Below, piece by piece: positions 7,792-14,319 of a DNA stretch of 14,319 nt; positions within the stretch are counted from its first letter, which is position 1; each line of letters opens with the position of its first letter. The notes below the pieces were generated by a model. The model was given only the letters and a program-made list of their open reading frames with translations. It was not told where the DNA came from and did no database searches. Both the position numbers and the translations under genes were made by a program. This stretch comes from Gammaproteobacteria bacterium (GTDB lineage Bacteria > Pseudomonadota > Gammaproteobacteria > UBA9214), in the NCBI GenBank assembly GCA_030635865.1, contig DAOVYA010000015.1, forward strand, positions 1-14,319, read 5' to 3'.

Positions 7792-10104
7792 TTGGCACAA
7801 GCACAACGCAAAGTGAAGGCAGCCGGGCGGCTGACACACCAGGTATCCCGGGGGTTACGCGAAGGTGCCTTGCTGATCCTTGGTGCAATTGCGCTCTACC
7901 TGCTGGTATCCTTGGCCAGTTACCACCCGGCTGATCCGGGGTGGTCCAACAGCGGTGCCGTCACGCATATCCAGAATTCCGGCGGTCTGATCGGTGCCTG
8001 GCTGGCGGATATCCTGCTCTACCTGCTTGGATACCTGGCGTACCTGTTTCCGGTGATTATCGGTTACAGCGGATGGCTGGTGTATCGCGGGCATACGCCC
8101 ACGGGTGACATCGACCTCCACGTGCTGGCGGTCCGCTGGGCAGGATTCTTGCTGACGGTGGGTGCCGGTTGCGGACTGGCGGCACTACAGCCTGGAGCAG
8201 CGCGGGGAGAACTGCCTGCAGGTTCCGGTGGAGTCCTCGGTGAGGTGATCGGCAACGGGCTGGTCGATCTGGTCAGTCCTGTTGGCGCAAGCCTGTTTCT
8301 GCTGGCGCTGTTTCTTACCGGCGCAACACTGTTCACCGGACTGTCATGGCTGACCGTCATGGATTTCATTGGCAAGCATGCGGTACAGCTTACTGACAGG
8401 CTGCTGGAACTGGCAAAACAGATCCCCGTTTATCTTGCAGCAAGGCGGAGCCGTTTACAGCGTGAAGAAGTCGTCAAGGCCAGCCAGGAGAAAGTCGCGC
8501 GGCGCAAGCCGATCCGGATTGAACCGGTCATCAAGAAGTCCAGTCCCAGCGAACGGGTAGAACGCGAGCGGCAAGTCCCGCTGTTCGACCCGCCACCGAA
8601 TACCGAGTTACCGCCCCTGTCTTTACTGGATGATCCACCGCCTTCACAGGAAGGTTACTCGACCTCGGCCCTGGAAGCGATGTCACGCCTTGTTGAAATG
8701 AAGTTGCTGGACTTCAATATCGAGGTCGAAGTCGTCGCAGTACATCCCGGCCCTATTATTACCCGTTTTGAACTGGATCTCGGCGTAGGCGTCAAGGTTA
8801 GCCAAATCACCAATCTTGCAAAGGATATCGCCCGTGCACTGTCTGCGATCAGCGTTCGTGTCGTTGAAGTGATTCCAGGGAAATCAGTCATTGGGCTTGA
8901 GATACCCAATGAATATCGTGAACTTGTCAGTCTCGGCGAAATACTCGGTTCCAGGGAATACGATGAGTCGAACTCGCCGTTAACCATGGCACTGGGCAAG
9001 GACATCAGCGGCCAGCCGGTAGTCGTGGACCTGGCAAGGATGCCGCACCTGCTGGTCGCAGGCACAACCGGGTCCGGTAAATCCGTGGCCGTGAACGCCA
9101 TGGTATTGAGCCTGCTCTACAAGACACTGCCAAAAGATGTACGCATCATCATGATTGATCCAAAGATGCTTGAATTGTCCGTATATGAGGGGATTCCGCA
9201 TCTGCTTACACCGGTCGTCACAGATATGAATGAGGCCTCCAACGCCTTGCGCTGGTGTGTTGGCGAAATGGAACGACGTTACCGCCTGATGGCCGCCTTG
9301 GGTGTACGCAATATCAGCAGCTACAACCGCAAGGTCAAAGAGGCAGAGGATGCCGGTAAGCCAATACCGGACCCGTTGTTCAAGCCTGAAGCAGCGCTTG
9401 AAGGTACCGAGCATCCTATGCTGCAAGAGCTACCCTTTATTGTCATTATTATTGATGAACTGGCTGACATGATGATGGTGGTTGGCAAGAAGGTCGAGGA
9501 ACTGATAGCACGTCTCGCACAAAAGGCGCGTGCTGCCGGTGTTCATCTGATCCTGGCGACCCAGCGCCCATCGGTCGATGTGATTACCGGCCTGATCAAG
9601 GCCAATATCCCCACCCGGATTGCTTTCCAGGTGTCATCCAAGATCGACTCCCGAACCATCCTTGATCAGATGGGGGCGGAGCAATTACTTGGACATGGCG
9701 ACATGCTGTATCTTCCTCCGGGCACTGCCGTACCTGTCCGCGTTCACGGTGCCTTTGTCTCAGACCAGGAAGTGCACAAGGTTGCCGCCCATCTCAAGGG
9801 CAAGTCCGCACCGGAATACATGAACGAGATCCTCGAGGTGCAGTCAGACCCGGTTCCCGGCCTTTCACCTGAAAAAGGCAGTGGCAATGGCGATGACACG
9901 GAATCCGTTCCGCTCTACGACGAGGCAGTTTCCATCGTGACCCAGACGCGCCGCGCATCCATTTCCGGGGTACAGCGGCGGCTAAAAATCGGTTACAACC
10001 GTGCTGCACGTATGATAGAGCACATGGAAATAACCGGAATTGTCGGGCCTATGGAAACCAATGGCAGCCGTGAAGTGCTGGCTCCGCCGCCACCTGACGC
10101 ATGA
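7792..10104 (+). CDS. ftsK: DNA translocase FtsK
   Basis: FtsK sits at the division septum and pumps DNA so that chromosome dimers are resolved by XerCD at dif. The 770-residue protein has hydrophobic membrane stretches between about residues 25 and 190 (four expected), then a short charged/proline linker (about 215-290). The motor domain has Walker A GTTGSGKS at 424-431 and Walker B VIIIDE at 551-556, with [12 protein letters not shown] at 589-600. The C-terminal gamma domain (from about 705) carries [21 protein letters not shown], the winged helix that reads KOPS and touches XerD. The linker is far shorter than in E. coli FtsK (1329 residues), as in Pseudomonas. The start must be TTG 7792 or later, because an in-frame TAA lies at 7768-7770; GTG 7813 is the next option. 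Its stop overlaps lolA (ATGA). Confidence 0.96.
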   Translation: MAQAQRKVKAAGRLTHQVSRGLREGALLILGAIALYLLVSLASYHPADPGWSNSGAVTHIQNSGGLIGAWLADILLYLLGYLAYLFPVIIGYSGWLVYRGHTPTGDIDLHVLAVRWAGFLLTVGAGCGLAALQPGAARGELPAGSGGVLGEVIGNGLVDLVSPVGASLFLLALFLTGATLFTGLSWLTVMDFIGKHAVQLTDRLLELAKQIPVYLAARRSRLQREEVVKASQEKVARRKPIRIEPVIKKSSPSERVERERQVPLFDPPPNTELPPLSLLDDPPPSQEGYSTSALEAMSRLVEMKLLDFNIEVEVVAVHPGPIITRFELDLGVGVKVSQITNLAKDIARALSAISVRVVEVIPGKSVIGLEIPNEYRELVSLGEILGSREYDESNSPLTMALGKDISGQPVVVDLARMPHLLVAGTTGSGKSVAVNAMVLSLLYKTLPKDVRIIMIDPKMLELSVYEGIPHLLTPVVTDMNEASNALRWCVGEMERRYRLMAALGVRNISSYNRKVKEAEDAGKPIPDPLFKPEAALEGTEHPMLQELPFIVIIIDELADMMMVVGKKVEELIARLAQKARAAGVHLILATQRPSVDVITGLIKANIPTRIAFQVSSKIDSRTILDQMGAEQLLGHGDMLYLPPGTAVPVRVHGAFVSDQEVHKVAAHLKGKSAPEYMNEILEVQSDPVPGLSPEKGSGNGDDTESVPLYDEAVSIVTQTRRASISGVQRRLKIGYNRAARMIEHMEITGIVGPMETNGSREVLAPPPPDA

Positions 10105-10736
10105 AGGATTTTGCACGCCGGTTTACTGTTTCAGGTCTTTTCCTGCTGCTGTTTGCGTCAGCCATCCAGGCAGATTCCGGACCAGGCTATGTACAGGACT
10201 TTTTCAATGAACTGCGCACCCTGCAAGCCGATTTTGACCAGCAGGTGGTCGACAGCGAGAACAACATACAACAGTCCTCGCAAGGCCATATGTGGATCAA
10301 GCGCCCGGGACGTTTTCGCTGGGATTACGAAACCCCGTACCGCCAGCAAATCGTGGCCGATGGAGAGCGCCTCTGGTCCTATGACGAAGACCTGGAGCAG
10401 GTCACTGTACAAAAAGTTACCGAGGTACTTACTTCAACACCGGCCATGTTGCTGAGTGGCGATCAGCCACTGGAAGATGTCTTTATTATAGAGGAACGGC
10501 CCTCCGGGAATTCTGGCAGGCAGGTACTGCTGACGCCGAAATCCGCTGACAGCAATGTCACGGCAATCACCCTGTATTTTGATGCCGGCACACTGGTGCG
10601 TATTCAGGCACTCGACAGTTTCGGAAACACGACCACATTTTCTTTCACCAACCTTGAGCGCAACCGGGAGCTTGACCCGCGTATTTTCAGGTTTATCCCG
10701 CCAGCGAATGCTGATGTTGTCGGAGATGCCGGGTAG
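10101..10736 (+). CDS. lolA: Outer-membrane lipoprotein carrier protein LolA
   Basis: LolA is the periplasmic chaperone that takes lipoproteins released by LolCDE and hands them to LolB in the outer membrane. The 211-residue precursor has a signal peptide: Arg6-Arg7, a hydrophobic core at about 10-19, and likely cleavage after Ala24 (or Ala21). The mature part shows the family blocks [48 protein letters not shown] and [12 protein letters not shown]. The conserved Arg of PGRFRW, which helps hold the acyl cavity lid, is present. The ATG overlaps the ftsK stop at 10101-10104, so the pair is probably translationally coupled, as is usual for this gene order. rarA follows after 21 bases. Confidence 0.95.
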   Translation: MKDFARRFTVSGLFLLLFASAIQADSGPGYVQDFFNELRTLQADFDQQVVDSENNIQQSSQGHMWIKRPGRFRWDYETPYRQQIVADGERLWSYDEDLEQVTVQKVTEVLTSTPAMLLSGDQPLEDVFIIEERPSGNSGRQVLLTPKSADSNVTAITLYFDAGTLVRIQALDSFGNTTTFSFTNLERNRELDPRIFRFIPPANADVVGDAG

Positions 10737-10757
10737 CGGTCCTGTGCGGCAATCCAT

Positions 10758-12074
10758 ATGACGCAGGCAGTTGAAGCCTGGAGACCCCTGGCTGACCGTA
10801 TGCGTCCGCACACACTGGATGCATTTGCCGGCCAGTCCCATATCCTCGGTGAGGGGAAACCTCTGCGAAGAGCCATTGAAGAGGGCAACCTGCACTCAAT
10901 GGTGTTGTGGGGGCCGCCGGGCACCGGCAAAACCACATTGGCGAGGCTCCTGGCAGAGCAGAGCAAGGCAGAATTCCTGTCCCTCTCAGCCGTGCTTGCC
11001 GGTGTAAAGGATATCCGCAATGCCGTCGCTGCTGCACAGCAGGTGCGGGAGATGGAATCCCGTTTGACAATCCTGTTTATCGATGAGGCGCATCGCTTCA
11101 ACAAGGCCCAGCAAGATGCATTCCTGCCACATGTAGAAGACGGTACGGTAATTTTTATCGGTGCGACCACCGAAAATCCATCCTTCGAATTAAACAGCGC
11201 CCTGTTATCGCGTGCCAGGACCTATGTGCTGAAACGCCTCGAGACGGAGGACCTGCGGAAAATCATTGATCTGGCATTAACAGACTGCCTCAATGGTCTG
11301 GGCGACCGGGAAATCGGGCTGGCCGATGATTTGCGTGATCGGCTGGCACAAGCCGCTGATGGAGATGCGCGGCGCGCACTTAACCTGCTGGAGATTGCCT
11401 CTGATCTGGCAGAAGAGATTGACGGCAGGCCTGTTATCCATGAAGCCATACTCAATGAAGTCATCACCGGTGGCAGCCGGCGCTTTGACAAGGGTGGCGA
11501 TGATTTCTATGACCAGATTTCGGCACTGCACAAGTCAGTTCGCGGCTCATCGCCGGATGCTGCCCTGTACTGGCTGACACGCATGCTGGATGGTGGTTGT
11601 GATCCCCTGTATATCGCACGGCGCATTGTACGTATGGCGTCCGAGGATATCGGCAATGCAGACCCGCGGGCCCTGACCCTGAGTCTGAATGCCTGGGATG
11701 TACAGGAACGTCTCGGTAGCCCGGAAGGTGAGCTGGCGCTGGCCCAGGCCGTGATCTACCTGGCTTGTGCCGCCAAGAGTAATGCAGTGTACAAGGCCTA
11801 TAATATGGCCAGGTCAGACATTGGCAGGACGGGTTCGCTGGAGGTGCCGGTTCACCTGCGGAACGCGCCAACCAAACTGATGAAGGAGCTGGGTTACGGG
11901 AAGGCCTATCGTTATGCACACGATGAACCGGAAGCTTACGCTGCCGGTGAAGACTATTTCCCGGAAAACATGCCAGCCCATGACTACTACCAACCGGCAG
12001 GTCGCGGCCTGGAGATAAAAATTGCTGAAAAACTGGCACACCTTCGTGATCTGGACAAGAAACATAAAAGCTGA
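10758..12074 (+). CDS. rarA: Replication-associated recombination protein RarA (MgsA)
   Basis: RarA is an AAA+ clamp-loader-like ATPase that acts at stalled replication forks and binds SSB. The 438-residue protein has the typical N-terminus RPLADRMRPHTLDAFAGQ, Walker A GPPGTGKT at 52-59, Walker B ILFIDEAH at 105-112 and sensor-1 GATTENPSF at 135-143. The arginine-finger region is SRAR at 151-154 and sensor-2 is GDARRALN at 202-209. The C-terminal tetramerisation region includes YHDYxQ-like PAHDYYQPAGRG and the usual LYIARRIVRMASEDIG block. No strong ribosome site is seen in the 21 bases after lolA, so translation may depend on read-through from lolA. The family homologues WRNIP1 and Mgs1 are eukaryotic. 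Confidence 0.96.
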   Translation: MTQAVEAWRPLADRMRPHTLDAFAGQSHILGEGKPLRRAIEEGNLHSMVLWGPPGTGKTTLARLLAEQSKAEFLSLSAVLAGVKDIRNAVAAAQQVREMESRLTILFIDEAHRFNKAQQDAFLPHVEDGTVIFIGATTENPSFELNSALLSRARTYVLKRLETEDLRKIIDLALTDCLNGLGDREIGLADDLRDRLAQAADGDARRALNLLEIASDLAEEIDGRPVIHEAILNEVITGGSRRFDKGGDDFYDQISALHKSVRGSSPDAALYWLTRMLDGGCDPLYIARRIVRMASEDIGNADPRALTLSLNAWDVQERLGSPEGELALAQAVIYLACAAKSNAVYKAYNMARSDIGRTGSLEVPVHLRNAPTKLMKELGYGKAYRYAHDEPEAYAAGEDYFPENMPAHDYYQPAGRGLEIKIAEKLAHLRDLDKKHKS

Positions 12075-12116
12075 CATCCGTGTACCATTACACCCCATGA
12101 TTATCAGGCGGCTTAT

Positions 12117-12491
12117 ATGATCCAGTTGGCGGCCATTGCCGCAGGTGGCGCAGTTGGCGCCTTGTTGCGTTACTGGATGTCCACGGCTATCCAGGGCCGT
12201 ACCGGATCGACTTTCCCGTACGGTACGCTCACTGTCAACGTGGTGGGCAGTCTGCTCATCGGTTTCCTGTATATATGGCTGATCGAGCGCCTGGCTGTCG
12301 GGCCGGCTGTCCGCGCCTTCATGCTGATCGGCGTTCTGGGTGCCTTTACAACGTTCTCGACATTTTCCATAGAAACACTGAATCTCATGGAATCCGGGCA
12401 GCTGGGCAAGGCTCTTGTTAATGTGCTGGTCAGTGTTATCGTATGTGTAAGCGCAGCCGGTCTTGGCGTACTAGCAGCGAGGCAGCTATGA
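12117..12491 (+). CDS. crcB: Fluoride exporter CrcB (Fluc)
   Basis: CrcB/Fluc is a small dual-topology membrane dimer that lets fluoride leave the cell. The 124-residue protein has four hydrophobic segments (about 1-22, 35-57, 64-88, 98-120). Conserved parts are GGAVGALLRYW at 10-20, FPYGTLTVNVVGS at 33-45 with pore Asn41, and GAFTTFSTFSIET at 75-87. Phe80 and Phe83 fit the two fluoride-box phenylalanines. AGGCGG (12106-12111) is a good ribosome site 5 bases from the ATG. The gap from rarA is only 42 bases and holds no crcB-motif fluoride riboswitch. It overlaps the next gene by ATGA. Confidence 0.95.
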   Translation: MIQLAAIAAGGAVGALLRYWMSTAIQGRTGSTFPYGTLTVNVVGSLLIGFLYIWLIERLAVGPAVRAFMLIGVLGAFTTFSTFSIETLNLMESGQLGKALVNVLVSVIVCVSAAGLGVLAARQL

Positions 12492-12793
12492 ACCAACTTG
12501 ATGTAGTCTTTGTACGTATTTACCTGACCGAAGGAGAAGGGCGGATGGGGAGACTGCTGCAACGTTTACACGATGATGAAAAGGTGCAGGGCGTAACGGT
12601 GTTCAGGGGAATCTCCGGTTTCGGAAGATCCGGAAAAATGCACTCTTCCTCCTTGCTGGATATGTCACTGGATCTGCCATTGGTAATTGAATTCTTTGAT
12701 GTGCCGGAGAAGGTAAACAACGTTCTCGATCATATCCGCAAGTATGTCGAACCCGGTCATATCGTAAGCTGGCCAGGGACACTGGTTGTATAG
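12488..12793 (+). CDS. DUF190 (PII-like) protein
   Basis: The 101-residue product belongs to the DUF190 family, which has a ferredoxin-like PII/CutA fold. Seen blocks are VFVRIYLTEGEG at the N-terminus, GVTVFRGISGFGRSG, the DLPLVIEFFD strand, and the EPGHIVSWPGTLVV end. DUF190 genes are often found beside crcB. A regulatory or accessory role for the fluoride channel is a reasonable guess, but I know of no demonstrated function. The start at 12488 is chosen because it forms an ATGA overlap with the crcB stop; an in-frame ATG at 12443 lies inside crcB and adds 15 atypical residues. serS begins 54 bases further on. Confidence 0.88.
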   Translation: MNQLDVVFVRIYLTEGEGRMGRLLQRLHDDEKVQGVTVFRGISGFGRSGKMHSSSLLDMSLDLPLVIEFFDVPEKVNNVLDHIRKYVEPGHIVSWPGTLVV

Positions 12794-12796
12794 TTG

Positions 12797-12818
12797 TGTA
12801 GCGCAGCCACCTGCTACA
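12797..12818 (+). other. Small inverted repeat between DUF190 and serS
   Basis: TGTAGC (12797-12802) pairs with GCTACA (12813-12818) around a 10-base loop in the 54-base gap before serS. There is no T-run behind it, so it is not a standard terminator. I see no clear serS promoter in this gap. Confidence 0.22.
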
Positions 12819-12838
12819 TTCACATTATTAATAAATAA

Positions 12839-14128
<1,290 letters not shown>

Positions 14129-14146
14129 TCGAGGGACGCTGCTGTC

Positions 14147-14171
14147 GTGGTGCAACATTGCAAGACACCAC
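14147..14171 (+). terminator. Possible terminator hairpin after serS
   Basis: GTGGTG (14147-14152) pairs with CACCAC (14166-14171) around a 13-base loop that can itself pair TGCA with TGCA. Only a short T-rich stretch (TGTTT) follows, so it is a weak intrinsic terminator at best. It lies 18 bases after the serS stop. Confidence 0.35.
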
Positions 14172-14180
14172 TGTTTCGTC

Positions 14181-14266
14181 CGTCATTGCGAGGAACGCAG
14201 TGACGCGGCAATCTCATCAAGTCTGCCGCCAGATTCATGAGATTGCCGCGCTTCGCTCGCAATGAC
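14181..14266. repeat. Palindromic MITE/REP-like element, copy 2
   Basis: This is a second copy of the element at 3435-3520, in the same orientation. The first 44 bases are identical in both copies, as is the right arm from GAGATTGCCGC to CAATGAC. They differ only in the centre (one extra base and several substitutions) and in the last base. The central TCTG...CAGA pairing is kept although the loop changed from CTGC to CCGC. The rest of the window (14267-14319) is AT-rich and shows no gene. Confidence 0.85.
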
Positions 14267-14319
14267 AGTGATGTTCTAAACATAATCATAACTTCCCTGA
14301 AAATATGCAACTTTCTAAA

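Noticed and set aside
11464..12039. A 191-codon minus-strand ORF inside rarA, and a 188-codon one at 10604-11170
   Set aside because: Both are antisense to the conserved rarA (the second also runs into lolA), and their composition is rich in Pro/Arg/Ser/His without motifs.
12075..12116. Fluoride riboswitch before crcB
   Set aside because: The gap is only 42 bases and lacks the conserved crcB-motif sequence and pseudoknot layout.

Overview
This window is a block of core chromosome from a gammaproteobacterium. Nearly every gene is a recognisable housekeeping gene. The order icd - clpS - clpA - (infA, aat, trxB on the other strand) - ftsK - lolA - rarA - serS is, from memory, essentially that of Pseudomonas aeruginosa, and parts of it also match Escherichia coli. 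The differences are a FemAB-like transferase between aat and trxB, an alanine dehydrogenase gene (ald) where E. coli has lrp, a crcB-DUF190 pair before serS, and no cspD or arginyl/leucyl-tRNA-protein transferase gene (ate/bpt). I cannot name a genus. Base composition looks even along the window, and I see no sign of a transferred island, phage, insertion sequence, CRISPR array, tRNA or rRNA.

Layout. Positions 1-141 are the 3' end of icd, followed by a strong two-way hairpin terminator. The icd-clpS gap (142-432) holds two tandem hairpins and a possible extended -10 promoter. clpS and clpA (433-3032) form the adaptor/unfoldase pair that feeds N-degron substrates to ClpP. They converge on infA (minus strand), which has a TATAAT box with a GC-rich discriminator. 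The 328-base gap from infA to aat (3274-3601) holds that promoter plus a cluster of palindromic repeats. Next comes a minus-strand operon read trxB, FemAB-like gene, aat; the last two overlap by ATGA. From a divergent region at 6528-6666 the plus strand reads ald, ftsK, lolA, rarA, crcB, DUF190 and serS to 14128, with two more ATGA overlaps (ftsK/lolA and crcB/DUF190). A second copy of the palindromic repeat lies just after serS.

How the genes fit together. ClpS, ClpA and Aat are three parts of the bacterial Leu/N-degron route: Aat adds Leu or Phe to protein N-termini, ClpS reads the mark and ClpA unfolds the target. FtsK (chromosome segregation and division), LolA (lipoprotein transport), RarA (replication-fork maintenance) and SerS (translation) are a conserved neighbourhood without an obvious single pathway. 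CrcB is a fluoride exporter, and the small PII-like DUF190 protein is coupled to it.

No clear new system is present. The points most worth checking are the FemAB-like enzyme coupled to aat, the loss of ate/bpt at a spot now filled with repeats, and the repeat family itself.
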